From Streptomyces fumanus (GTDB lineage: Bacteria > Actinomycetota > Actinomycetes > Streptomycetales > Streptomycetaceae), in NCBI RefSeq assembly GCF_014655295.1, contig NZ_BNBI01000015.1, forward strand, positions 1 through 64,000: a DNA stretch of 64,000 bases, written 5' to 3'. Positions 1 through 7,815 of the stretch are shown in pieces. The notes under the pieces are model-generated. The model did not search any database. It saw only the letters and a list, made by a program, of their open reading frames with translations, and was not told the origin of the DNA. A program made the translations under genes and the position numbers. The first letter of the stretch is position 1. Each line of letters opens with the position of its first letter.

Positions 1-135
1 GTACCGCTGCCCGCGATCACCGCCTCCCTCTTCGCCCGGTTCGCCTCCCGCCAGGAGGACTCCCCGCAGATGAAGATGATCGCCGCGCTGCGCAACCAGT
101 TCGGCGGCCACGCCGTCGAGTCGGCGAAGAAGTAA
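1..135 (+). CDS. gnd: 6-phosphogluconate dehydrogenase, C-terminal end (partial)
   Basis: Only the last 44 codons lie in the window; the reading frame is open from base 1 and stops with TAA at 133-135. The peptide contains the segments ITASLFARFASR and MIAALRNQFGGHAV. These match the C-terminal tail of decarboxylating 6-phosphogluconate dehydrogenases, which normally ends in an (R/N)xxFGGH motif. The enzyme oxidises 6-phosphogluconate to ribulose-5-phosphate in the pentose phosphate pathway. The next gene starts 3 bp downstream on the same strand, so the two are probably cotranscribed. The identification rests on this short tail alone. Confidence 0.7.
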   Translation, partial: VPLPAITASLFARFASRQEDSPQMKMIAALRNQFGGHAVESAKK

Positions 136-138
136 CCC

Positions 139-723
139 GTGGGAGATCTGCTGCTGGTCCGGCACGGCGAGACGGAGTGGAGCCGGTCGGGCCGGCACAC
201 CAGCCACACCGACCTGCCCCTGACCCCGCACGGTGAGGAGCAGGCCAAGTCCCTGGCCCCGCTGCTGTCGGGCCGGCCGTTCGCGCGGGTGCTCACCAGC
301 CCGCTCGGCCGCGCCCGCCGCACCGCCGAACTCGCGGGCCTGGTCGGCGCCGTGACCGACGCCGACCTGCACGAATGGGACTACGGCGACTACGAGGGCG
401 TCACCACCGTCGACATCCACCGCACCCGGCCCGACTGGGACCTGTGGACCGACGGCACCCCGCCCGGGGACGGCACGGACGGCGAGTCGCCCGAGCAGGT
501 CGGCCGCCGCGCCGACCGGGTGCTGGCCCGGGTGGTGCCCGCGCTCGCCGGGGGCGATGTGGTCCTGGTGGCCCACGCCCACTTCCTGCGGGTGCTCACC
601 GCCCGCCGGCTGGGCCTGCCGCCCGCCGAGGGCAGGCTGTTCCAGTTGGCGACCGGCACGCTCAGCCGGCTCTCCACCGAACACGACCGGCCCGTGATCG
701 CCGAGTGGAACACCCGGCCCTGA
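139..723 (+). CDS. Histidine phosphatase family protein (phosphoglycerate mutase-like)
   Basis: This 194-aa protein starts at a GTG 3 bp after the gnd stop. The RHG signature of the histidine phosphatase superfamily is at residues 8-10 (LLVRHGETEW), where His9 would be the phospho-accepting histidine. A second conserved histidine lies in the VLVAHAHFLRVL segment near residue 148. The length fits small cytosolic phosphoglycerate-mutase-like or acid phosphatases. Its position behind gnd suggests a sugar-phosphate substrate, but the true substrate cannot be read from the sequence. A GC-rich stem-loop covers its stop codon. Confidence 0.85.
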   Translation: MGDLLLVRHGETEWSRSGRHTSHTDLPLTPHGEEQAKSLAPLLSGRPFARVLTSPLGRARRTAELAGLVGAVTDADLHEWDYGDYEGVTTVDIHRTRPDWDLWTDGTPPGDGTDGESPEQVGRRADRVLARVVPALAGGDVVLVAHAHFLRVLTARRLGLPPAEGRLFQLATGTLSRLSTEHDRPVIAEWNTRP

Positions 724-769
724 CGCCCGACGGCCGGGGGCCGGTTGACAGCTCCCGGCCGGCGCGTCA
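721..769 (+). terminator. Stem-loop after the histidine phosphatase gene
   Basis: TGACGC at 721-726 pairs with GCGTCA at 764-769, and inside it GGCCGGGGGC pairs with GCTCCCGGCC with one mismatch around a 9-nt loop. No T-run follows, which is usual in Streptomyces. It lies just before the next gene, so it may attenuate rather than fully terminate. Confidence 0.35.
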
Positions 770-781
770 GAGTCCCGGTCG

Positions 782-2248
782 ATGGAGATCGACGATCTGA
801 CGCCGGCCGAGGCCCGCGTGTGGCGGGCCTTCCCCCGGGGCGAACTCGTGGACTTCCGGACCGCGGACGACGAGGACCCCGCCGAGGGCGCCGACTGGGG
901 ACCGGAGCGGACGGTACGGGCCTCGGTGCTGCGGACGCTGCTGCTGGACGGGCCGCGGGAGAACGGCGAGATCCCCTCCCTCGACCTGTCCGGCGCCCGG
1001 ATCACCGGATCCCTCCGCCTGCAGTACGCGGCCGTCGAGGTGCCGGTGCGGCTGAAGAACTGCCACGTCGAGCAGGTGCCCCGGCTGTACGGATGCCGCC
1101 TGCGGGAACTGAACCTGAGCGAGTCCGTGCTGCCGGGGCTGGTCGCCCACGCGGTGCGCGTGGACGGCGTCCTGCGGATGACCCGCACCCGGTGCCACGG
1201 GACGGTACGGCTGGCCGGGGCGGAGATAGCGGGGAGCCTGTACCTGGAAGGCGCGCGGTTCCATGCCGCCCCGGACACCGAGGGGCCGGTGCTCCAGCTC
1301 AACCAGGCGGTCCTCCGCGCCGACCTGTGGGCACCCGGCCTGCGCACGCACGGTACGACCCGGCTCACCGGCGCCGGTGTCGCCGGGCAGGTCAACCTCC
1401 GGGACGCGGTCCTCGACGCGGGTGGGGGCACGGCCCTGGACGCGCAGAACCTGGTCGTCGGGACGAACGTGACCGCCGGGTGCCTGCGCGCCCGCGGCCT
1501 GCTCGACCTGCGCGGCGCCCGCGTACCGGGCACCCTCGACCTGGCGCACGCCTCGCTGTCCCGGCCGGGCGATGTCGCGCTGCGGGCCACCAGCTCGGTG
1601 ATCGGGGAGCTGTGGCTGTTCGCCGGCGAGCGGATCGAGGGCGCGCTCCGGCTGCGGCGCGCCCGGATCGACAGCCTGAGCCTGGACCCGGAGATGCTGC
1701 CCGACGAGGTGTACCTGAACGACCTGTCCTACACGGCGCTCGTCCCCCACCATCCCGCCGAGCGCCGCCTGCCCATGCTGGAGCGGGACGGCGACGGCTA
1801 TGTCCCGTACGCCTACGAGCAGTTGACGGCCGCCTACCGCCGCACCGGCGACGACGACGCGGCCCGGCGGGTGCAGCTCGCCAAGCAGCGCCGGCACCGC
1901 CGCACCCTGCCCTGGTACGGGCGTGCCTGGGGGTGTCTCCAGGACGTGACCGTGGGCTACGGCTTCCGGCCGATGCGGGCCCTGGCCTGGCTGCTGACGC
2001 TGCTCGCGATCGGCTCGGCCGCGTTCGGCCTGGAGCACCCGGCGGCGCTGAAGCCGTCCGAGGCCCCGCCGTTCAACCCGGTGTTCTACACCCTGGACCT
2101 GCTGCTGCCGATCATCTCCTTCGGGCAGGAGACGGCGTTCGCGCCGCGCGCCGGGTACCAGTGGCTGGCCTATCTGCTGACCGTCACCGGCTGGGTCCTG
2201 GCCACCACCGTCGTCACCGGCGTCACCCGGACCGTCAGCCGCCAGTGA
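782..2248 (+). CDS. Two-TM membrane protein with beta-helix-like N-terminal repeat region
   Basis: A 488-aa protein of a family widespread in Streptomyces, often labelled 'membrane-associated oxidoreductase', a name I cannot justify from the sequence. Residues ~60-330 contain repeated short blocks of the type LDLSGARITGSLRL, LRELNLSES and VRLAGAEIAGSLYLEGARF, which resemble the ladder of a pentapeptide-like beta-helix. The C-terminal ~90 residues carry two hydrophobic segments (around LAWLLTLLAIGSAAFGL and YQWLAYLLTVTGWVLATTVV), placing the protein in the membrane. No cofactor or catalytic motif is visible. Its 3' end overlaps the convergent dehydroshikimate dehydratase gene by 14 bp. Confidence 0.75.
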   Translation: MEIDDLTPAEARVWRAFPRGELVDFRTADDEDPAEGADWGPERTVRASVLRTLLLDGPRENGEIPSLDLSGARITGSLRLQYAAVEVPVRLKNCHVEQVPRLYGCRLRELNLSESVLPGLVAHAVRVDGVLRMTRTRCHGTVRLAGAEIAGSLYLEGARFHAAPDTEGPVLQLNQAVLRADLWAPGLRTHGTTRLTGAGVAGQVNLRDAVLDAGGGTALDAQNLVVGTNVTAGCLRARGLLDLRGARVPGTLDLAHASLSRPGDVALRATSSVIGELWLFAGERIEGALRLRRARIDSLSLDPEMLPDEVYLNDLSYTALVPHHPAERRLPMLERDGDGYVPYAYEQLTAAYRRTGDDDAARRVQLAKQRRHRRTLPWYGRAWGCLQDVTVGYGFRPMRALAWLLTLLAIGSAAFGLEHPAALKPSEAPPFNPVFYTLDLLLPIISFGQETAFAPRAGYQWLAYLLTVTGWVLATTVVTGVTRTVSRQ

Positions 2249-4025
2249 ACCCCCGGGCGGTGTGCTGCGCGGCCAGCCGTACGGGCGCGTTGGGGGCGCC
2301 GTAGCCGCGGTAGCCGCCGTCGCGCTGGAGGAGTTCGACGAAGACCCGGCCGACGGTGTGCGTGTAGCAGTGCCGGAAGACGCCGTGCGCGTCCCGGTCG
2401 TAGAGGATGCCGAGGTCCCGGTAGGTCTCCAGCTCGCCGTCGGCGAACTCGTAGCGGGCCGCGAGGTCGTCGTAGTAGTTCGCGGGGATCGGCAGCAGGG
2501 TGCCGCCGGCCGCCCGGAAGCGGCGGGCCGCGGCGACCACGTCGTCGGTGGCGAGCGCGAGGTGCTGGGCGTGCGCGGTGCCGTCGGTGGGCGCCGGGCC
2601 GACGGACAGGACGATACGGACGCCGCCGGCGTCGTCGGTGACCGCGCGGCTGCGCTGGAGCCCGTAGGGGTCGGCGACGTCCACGCTCGCCTGGGGACGC
2701 AGCCCGAGGACACCGCTGTGGAACAGGGCGGCCTCGTCGAAGTGGTGCCAGGGCTGGGTCAGCGCCACGTGGTCGATGCGGCACCCGTCCGCGGGGGCGG
2801 GCGCGGTGTCCGTGAAGTCGGCCCGCCAGTCGGGGGCGTCCCCGCCGGGCGCGGCGCAGAAGAACAGCTCGGTGCCGTCGGGCGCGGCGACCGCCTCCAG
2901 CGGCGCGTCCCCCGGGGCGCGGCGGCGCGGCAGCACGGGGGCGAGCAGCGCCTCGGCGCGGCGGGCGGCACCCGCCGGGTCGGGCGAGGTCAGGCCGATC
3001 GCGGCGAGCCGGGTGCCCTCGCGGCGCTCGGCGGGCCCGGTGTTGACCAGGACCCGGGCGTCGCCGCGCTGCCACAGGTCGACGGGCTTGCCGCGGTGCC
3101 GGGCGGCGCGGGCGAAGCCGAGCGCGCCGAGCAGGCCGGCCACCGGCTGGGCGTCGGGGGTGACCAGCTCGGCGAAGGCGACGCCGGTGGGCACGACGGC
3201 CGGGGGCAGAGGCGCGGTGCCGACCTCTTCCTGGAGCATCCGCAGCGAGCGCTGGGCGTCGACGGCGGTGGCGGCGGCATCGGCCTGCCGGAACACGTCG
3301 TTGAAGACCTCCAGGGAGAGCGGCCCGGCGTAGCCGGTGCGCAGGACCTGGCGGACCAGCCCGGCGACGTCGAAGCCGCCCTGGCCGGGGAAGCAGCGGT
3401 GGTGGCGGCTCCACTGCAGGACGTCCATGGCGAGCCGGGGGGCGTCGGCGAGCTGGAGGAAGAAGATCTTCTCGCCGGGCAGGTCGGCGATGCCCTTCGG
3501 GTCGCCGTCCCGGGAGAGGATGTGGAAGCTGTCCAGACAGGTGCCGAGCGCGGGGTGGTCCGCCGCCTCGACCACCCGCCAGGCGTGGTCCCAGGTGCTG
3601 ATGTGCCGGCCCCAGGCGAGCGCCTCGTAGGCGACGCGGATGCCGAAGTCCTGGGCGAGCGAGGCGAGGCGGGCGAGCTGCTCGGCGGCGAGCGCGTCGT
3701 CGTCCAGGGCGTCCGGGGAGACGCTGGAGCAGACCAGGACGGTGTCGGCGCCGAGCCGGCGCATCAGCGCGAACTTGTGCCGGGCGCGGCGCAGGCTGCG
3801 CGCGAACTCCGCCTCGGGGAGCGCCTCGACGTCCCGCATCGGCTGGTAGAGGTCGATGGTCAGACCGAGGTCGGCGCAGCGGGCGCGGATCTCCTCGGGG
3901 GTGAGCGGGCTGGCGAGCAGGTCGTTCTCGAAGATCTCCACGCCGTCGAAGCCGGCCCGGGCGGCGGCGGTGAGCTTCTCGGTGAGCGGTCCGCTCAGAC
4001 AGACGGTGGCGATGGACGTACGCAC
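2235..4025 (-). CDS. 3-dehydroshikimate dehydratase (TIM barrel plus HPPD-like domain)
   Basis: A 596-aa two-domain protein. Residues ~1-265 form a sugar-phosphate isomerase/AP-endonuclease-2-type TIM barrel (starts MRTSIATVCLSG, then GFDGVEIFENDL). Residues ~290-590 resemble 4-hydroxyphenylpyruvate dioxygenase/VOC domains, with DHVALTQP and a C-terminal FVELLQRDGGYRGYG block. This architecture is that of the QsuB/QuiC-type dehydratase that converts 3-dehydroshikimate to protocatechuate. It lies 47 bp downstream of a shikimate dehydrogenase gene on the same strand, forming a two-gene quinate/shikimate operon. A divergent TetR gene and a palindrome upstream suggest substrate-induced derepression. 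The 3' end overlaps the convergent membrane-protein gene by 14 bp. Confidence 0.9.
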   Translation of the reverse strand: MRTSIATVCLSGPLTEKLTAAARAGFDGVEIFENDLLASPLTPEEIRARCADLGLTIDLYQPMRDVEALPEAEFARSLRRARHKFALMRRLGADTVLVCSSVSPDALDDDALAAEQLARLASLAQDFGIRVAYEALAWGRHISTWDHAWRVVEAADHPALGTCLDSFHILSRDGDPKGIADLPGEKIFFLQLADAPRLAMDVLQWSRHHRCFPGQGGFDVAGLVRQVLRTGYAGPLSLEVFNDVFRQADAAATAVDAQRSLRMLQEEVGTAPLPPAVVPTGVAFAELVTPDAQPVAGLLGALGFARAARHRGKPVDLWQRGDARVLVNTGPAERREGTRLAAIGLTSPDPAGAARRAEALLAPVLPRRRAPGDAPLEAVAAPDGTELFFCAAPGGDAPDWRADFTDTAPAPADGCRIDHVALTQPWHHFDEAALFHSGVLGLRPQASVDVADPYGLQRSRAVTDDAGGVRIVLSVGPAPTDGTAHAQHLALATDDVVAAARRFRAAGGTLLPIPANYYDDLAARYEFADGELETYRDLGILYDRDAHGVFRHCYTHTVGRVFVELLQRDGGYRGYGAPNAPVRLAAQHTARGFTGG

Positions 4026-4072
4026 GTCGGTGCCTCTTTCTCCGTGGGCCTACTGGTGCTTCCTCCGGGGGC

Positions 4073-4948
4073 CTACCGGGGCGCGGGGACGGCGCCGGCC
4101 AGCGCGGGCAGGTCCGCGAGCATCCGGGCGGTGCCGGGTTCCCGCCCGGTGAACAGGCGGAACGCGTCCGCCGCCTGGAAGACGGCCATGCCGCCGCCGT
4201 CCAGCACCGCGCAGCCCGCGGCGCGGGCGGCCCGGACCAGCTCGGTCCGAAGCGGCCGGTAGACGACCTCGGCGACCCACAGCCCGGGACGCAGCAGTCC
4301 GGCGGGGAAGGGCAGACCGGGGTGGGCGGCCATGCCGGTGGGGGTGGCGTGCACCACGCCGTCGGCGCCGGCCAGGACGCCGGGCAGCCGGTCCGGCCCG
4401 GCGCGGTCGGCCCGGCCCGCGCCGAAGTGCCGGTTCAGCGACCCGGCCAGCGCGGCCGCCCGCTCGGGCAGCGCGTCGACGACGGTGATCCGCCCGGCGC
4501 CCAGGGTGAGCAGGGCGTGGGCGACGGCCGCGCCCGCCCCGCCGGCGCCCACCAGCGCGACCCGTTCCAGCGGGGCGTCGGGCAGGCCCCGGGCGAAGGA
4601 GGCGGCGAAGCCGGTGACGTCGGTGTTGTGGCCGACCGCCCGGCCGCCGTCGAAGACGACGGTGTTGACCGCGCCCAGCGCCTCGGCCCCCGGGGCGAGC
4701 CCGTCGAGGTGGCCGAGGACGAGCTGCTTGCACGGGTGGGTGATGTTCAGCCCGTCGAAGCCCAGGTCCCGCGCGGCCCGCACCAGGTCGCCCACCTTCT
4801 CCGGGGCCGCGCCCAGCGCGTCCAGGTCGATCAGCCGGTACAGGTAGCGCAGCCCCTGCCGGTCGGCCTCCCGCTGGTGCAGGGCCGGACTGAGCGACGG
4901 GCCGATGCCGGAGCCGATCAGTCCGACGAGATACGAGTCCTTGGCCAC
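4073..4948 (-). CDS. Shikimate/quinate dehydrogenase
   Basis: A 291-aa shikimate dehydrogenase family protein. The substrate-binding SxS motif is in GPSLSPALHQ (residues ~17-20), the catalytic lysine region is NITHPCKQ, and a GHNTDVTGF block supplies the conserved Asp. A Rossmann nucleotide-binding loop follows (LVGAGGAGAAVAHAL). Pairing with a dehydroshikimate dehydratase and an MHS transporter points to the catabolic type (quinate or shikimate oxidation) rather than the biosynthetic AroE. It is the first gene of the minus-strand operon; its start is 26 bp from a 24-bp palindrome. Preference for quinate or shikimate and for NAD or NADP cannot be decided here. Confidence 0.88.
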   Translation of the reverse strand: MAKDSYLVGLIGSGIGPSLSPALHQREADRQGLRYLYRLIDLDALGAAPEKVGDLVRAARDLGFDGLNITHPCKQLVLGHLDGLAPGAEALGAVNTVVFDGGRAVGHNTDVTGFAASFARGLPDAPLERVALVGAGGAGAAVAHALLTLGAGRITVVDALPERAAALAGSLNRHFGAGRADRAGPDRLPGVLAGADGVVHATPTGMAAHPGLPFPAGLLRPGLWVAEVVYRPLRTELVRAARAAGCAVLDGGGMAVFQAADAFRLFTGREPGTARMLADLPALAGAVPAPR

Positions 4949-4973
4949 CGGTGACCTCCTGAGCCGGGCACGG

Positions 4974-4997
4974 CTAATGTACGAACCAGTACGTTAG
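4974..4997. promoter_or_regulatory. Putative TetR operator (24-bp palindrome), copy 1
   Basis: Arms CTAATGTAC (4974-4982) and GTACGTTAG (4989-4997) match in 8 of 9 positions around a 6-bp centre. The site lies between the divergent shikimate dehydrogenase and TetR genes. It has the same 24-bp CTAA...TTAG layout as a second site at 5819-5842 in front of the transporter gene. Autoregulation plus control of the catabolic operon is inferred. Confidence 0.65.
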
Positions 4998-5080
4998 TCA
5001 TAGCAGCAGGGCACGGCCCGTGGGAAGACCCGACCTTCTACAATCACCGCACTGGCCCCCGCCCCAGCCGAAGGAACCCG

Positions 5081-5746
5081 ATGACCAGCGTCGACGAACC
5101 GGCACGATCCAACGGGCGCATCCGCGACGCCGCCCGCACCCGGGCCGAGATCCTCGACGTGGCCACCCGGGAGTTCGCCCGGGCCGGCTACGACGGGGCC
5201 CGCGTCGACGAGATCGCCGCCCGCACCCGCACCACCAAGCGGATGATCTACTACTACTTCGGCGGCAAGGAGCAGCTCTTCACCGCCGTGCTGGAGCGGG
5301 CGTACGGGGTGATCCGGGAGGCCGAGCAGCAGCTCGACGTCGAGCACCTCGACCCGGTCGCCGCGATCCGGCGGCTGGCCGAGGTCACCTTCGACCACCA
5401 CGAGCGGCACCCGGACTTCATCCGCCTGGTCAGCATCGAGAACATCCACGGCGCCGAGCACATCGCCGCCTCCGAGGAGCTGGCCCGGATCGGCTCGCCC
5501 GCGCTGGACGTGATCCGCCGGATCCTCGCCGCGGGCCAGGAGTCGGGGCTGTTCACGGCCGACGTGGACGCGGTCGACCTGCACGCGATGATCAGTTCCT
5601 TCTGCTTCTTCCGGGTCGCCAACCGGCACACCTTCGGCGCCCTGTTCGGCCGCGACCTGATCGCCCCCGAGCAGCGCGAGCACTACCGGACCATGCTCGG
5701 CGACATGGTGATCGCCTACCTGACCGCGGAGCGCTCGGCCCGCTGA
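5081..5746 (+). CDS. TetR family regulator of the quinate/shikimate locus
   Basis: A 221-aa TetR/AcrR-type regulator. The N-terminal HTH spans residues ~20-67, with the recognisable ARTRAEILDVATREFARAGY and TTKRMIYYYFGGKEQLF blocks. The remaining ~150 residues are the ligand-binding and dimerisation domain with no diagnostic motif. It is divergent from the dehydrogenase/dehydratase operon and followed by the transporter gene. Matching palindromes lie on both flanks of the gene, so it most likely represses the catabolic operon, the transporter and itself until quinate, shikimate or a downstream intermediate binds. The ligand is inferred from context only. Confidence 0.9.
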   Translation: MTSVDEPARSNGRIRDAARTRAEILDVATREFARAGYDGARVDEIAARTRTTKRMIYYYFGGKEQLFTAVLERAYGVIREAEQQLDVEHLDPVAAIRRLAEVTFDHHERHPDFIRLVSIENIHGAEHIAASEELARIGSPALDVIRRILAAGQESGLFTADVDAVDLHAMISSFCFFRVANRHTFGALFGRDLIAPEQREHYRTMLGDMVIAYLTAERSAR

Positions 5747-5818
5747 GCCCGGCCGGCCCGGCCGCACCGCACCCCTTGACACCCGGAACCCGCGGGCGCA
5801 CCATCCCAGCCACCACTA

Positions 5819-5842
5819 CTAACTATCCAGTGGGTTAATTAG
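5819..5842. promoter_or_regulatory. Putative TetR operator (24-bp palindrome), copy 2
   Basis: Arms CTAACTATCC (5819-5828) and GGTTAATTAG (5833-5842) pair in 8 of 10 positions around a 4-bp centre. Length and CTAA/TTAG ends are the same as the site at 4974-4997. It sits 25 bp upstream of the transporter start, where a repressor would block transcription. Confidence 0.6.
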
Positions 5843-5867
5843 GCGACGATGCCGAAGGAGCCGCCGC

Positions 5868-7220
5868 GTGTCCGTCCCCGCCCCCGTCCCCGAGGCCCCG
5901 CCGGGGCAGCCGAAGAAGGCGGCGACCGCCGCCTGGATCGGCAGCGCCCTGGAGTACTACGACTTCTTCATCTACGGCAGCGCCGCGGCGCTGATCTTTC
6001 CCGAGGTCTTCTTCGACGCGTCCGATCCGGCGACGGCCACCCTGCTGTCGCTGGCCACCTTCGGTGTCGCCTACGCCGCCCGGCCGCTCGGGGCGTTGTT
6101 CCTGGGGCACATCGGGGACCGCCTCGGCCGCAAGAAGATCATGGTGTTCACGCTGATCCTGATGGGCGTGTCGACGTTCCTCATCGGCTGTCTGCCCACC
6201 CGCGCCCAGGTCGGCACCCTCGCGCCGGTGCTGCTGGTGCTCTGCCGGGTCCTGCAGGGCGTCTCGGCCGCCGGCGAGCAGGCCAGCGCCAACTCCATGA
6301 CCCTGGAACACGCCCCCGGACACCGGCGCGGCTTCTTCACCAGTTTCACGCTCAGCGGCACCCAGGGCGGCCAGTTGCTGGCCACGCTGGTGTTCATCCC
6401 GGTCGCCGCGCTGCCCGAGGAGCACCTGATGGCCTGGGGCTGGCGGGTGCCGTTCTGGCTGAGCGTCGCGGTCGCCGTCGTCGGCTACGTCATCCGCCGC
6501 AACCTGGACGAGACCCCGGCGTTCACCCGGCAGACCGCCGCGCAAGGGGTGGTGAAAATGCCGCTGCTGGTGCTGGTGCGCGAGCACTGGGCGGATGTGC
6601 TGCGGGTGATCGGGGGCGCGCTGATCGCCTCGGTGAGCACCATTTTCACGGTGTGGGCGCTGGCGTTCGCCACCGGTGACTCGGTCGGCATGTCCCGTAC
6701 CGCCATGCTCTGGGTGGGCGCCCTCGCCAATGTGGTGGCGCTCGCCGCGATCCCGCTGTGGGCCACGCTCTCCGACCGGATCGGCCGCCGCCCGGTGTTC
6801 CTGGTCGGCGCGGCGGGCAGCGCGGTGACCATGTTCCTGTACCTGTGGGCGGTCTCGACCGGCTCCTACCCGCTCACCTTCCTGTGCGGCGTGCTCTGCT
6901 TCGGCGTGGTCTACAGCGCCGCCAACGGGGTGTGGCCCGCCTTCTACGGCGAGATGTTCGCGACCCGGGTGCGGCTGTCCGGGGTGGCGATCGGCACCCA
7001 GATCGGCTTCGCGGTGGCCGGGTTCGCGGTGACGTTCGCCGCCCGGATCGCGGGGCCGGACGGCGACGACTGGACGGCGGTCGCCCTGTTCACGGCGGCC
7101 CTGTGCGTGCCCCCGGTGATCGCCGCGCTGACCGCCCGGGAGACGCACGCCGTGCCGACGGAACAGCTCGGCGAACGGGTCCCCGTGAGCGCGCCCCGGG
7201 CGGCGAAGGTGACGGCCTGA
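5868..7220 (+). CDS. MFS transporter of the metabolite:H+ symporter (MHS) type, likely shikimate/quinate uptake
   Basis: A 450-aa, 12-TM transporter starting at GTG with an AAGGAG ribosome-binding site 8 bp upstream. The N-terminus WIGSALEYYDFFIYG and the loop GHIGDRLGRKKIMVF are hallmarks of the MHS subfamily that includes the shikimate permease ShiA and aromatic-acid transporters. A second conserved RIGRRPVF loop follows TM8. It lies directly downstream of the TetR gene behind a palindrome like the one near the catabolic operon. Import of shikimate or quinate is therefore the best inference; another aromatic acid remains possible. Confidence 0.85.
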   Translation: MSVPAPVPEAPPGQPKKAATAAWIGSALEYYDFFIYGSAAALIFPEVFFDASDPATATLLSLATFGVAYAARPLGALFLGHIGDRLGRKKIMVFTLILMGVSTFLIGCLPTRAQVGTLAPVLLVLCRVLQGVSAAGEQASANSMTLEHAPGHRRGFFTSFTLSGTQGGQLLATLVFIPVAALPEEHLMAWGWRVPFWLSVAVAVVGYVIRRNLDETPAFTRQTAAQGVVKMPLLVLVREHWADVLRVIGGALIASVSTIFTVWALAFATGDSVGMSRTAMLWVGALANVVALAAIPLWATLSDRIGRRPVFLVGAAGSAVTMFLYLWAVSTGSYPLTFLCGVLCFGVVYSAANGVWPAFYGEMFATRVRLSGVAIGTQIGFAVAGFAVTFAARIAGPDGDDWTAVALFTAALCVPPVIAALTARETHAVPTEQLGERVPVSAPRAAKVTA

Positions 7221-7245
7221 CCGGCGGCGGTGGCCTGCCGGGGGG

Positions 7246-7689
7246 TCAGTGCGGGAGGTCGGTCACGCCGTAGACGCGGTCCACCCGCAGCCGCAGCACC
7301 AGGCGGCGGTCGCGGACCAGGGCGGCGCGGTAGTCGTCCCAGTCGGGGTGCTCGCCGAGGGCCTCGCGGTAGAGCCGGACCAGTTCCTCGGCCGTCTCGT
7401 CGTACGGGTCGGCGACGACCGGGGAGAGGTCGGCGGTGCCCTCGGCGACCGCGTAGGACCACCGGTCGGGGGTGGTCACGTGGTAGGAGGCGCGGGGGTC
7501 GCGGCGGAGGTTGCGGGTCTTGGCGCGGTCGTCGGTGAGCGAGACGCGCAGGACGCGCCCCTCGGGGTCGTAGGTGTGGATGACGTTCGACAACTGGGGG
7601 CGGCCGTCCCGCTTGAGGGTGACCAGCACACCGTTGCGTTCCTCGGCGAACAGCTTCAGCAGCGCGTCCTGCGTGGCGTCATCAGTCAT
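7246..7689 (-). CDS. PPOX-class (pyridoxamine 5'-phosphate oxidase-like) flavin/F420-binding protein
   Basis: A 147-aa protein; the ATG at 7689 begins MTDDATQDALLKLFAEERNG, the normal N-terminus for this family. The split-barrel blocks GVLVTLKRDGRPQLSNVIHTY, VSLTDDRAKTRNLRRDPRASYHV and YAVAEGTADLSPV are typical of short actinobacterial PPOX/F420-dependent reductase-like proteins. Frame-open sequence continues upstream of the ATG but is only the shadow of the neighbouring hydrolase gene. The cofactor (F420, FMN or haem) and substrate cannot be assigned. It is convergent with the MHS transporter and divergent from the serine hydrolase gene. Confidence 0.85.
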   Translation of the reverse strand: MTDDATQDALLKLFAEERNGVLVTLKRDGRPQLSNVIHTYDPEGRVLRVSLTDDRAKTRNLRRDPRASYHVTTPDRWSYAVAEGTADLSPVVADPYDETAEELVRLYREALGEHPDWDDYRAALVRDRRLVLRLRVDRVYGVTDLPH

Positions 7690-7815
7690 GCCTCGGTCAA
7701 CGGGCGGGCGGGCAGGTCTGTTCCCCGCGTCCGGTCCACGGATTCCGGTGGACCGGAGGCGCCTGGGCGGGCAGGAGTCACGGAGGAGTCCTCGAGTGAC
7801 GGAGGAGCGCGAACG

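Noticed and set aside
745..750. TTGACA as a -35 box before the two-TM membrane protein gene
   Set aside because: It lies within a stem-loop, and no acceptable -10 element occurs at 16-19 bp; too weak to call a promoter.
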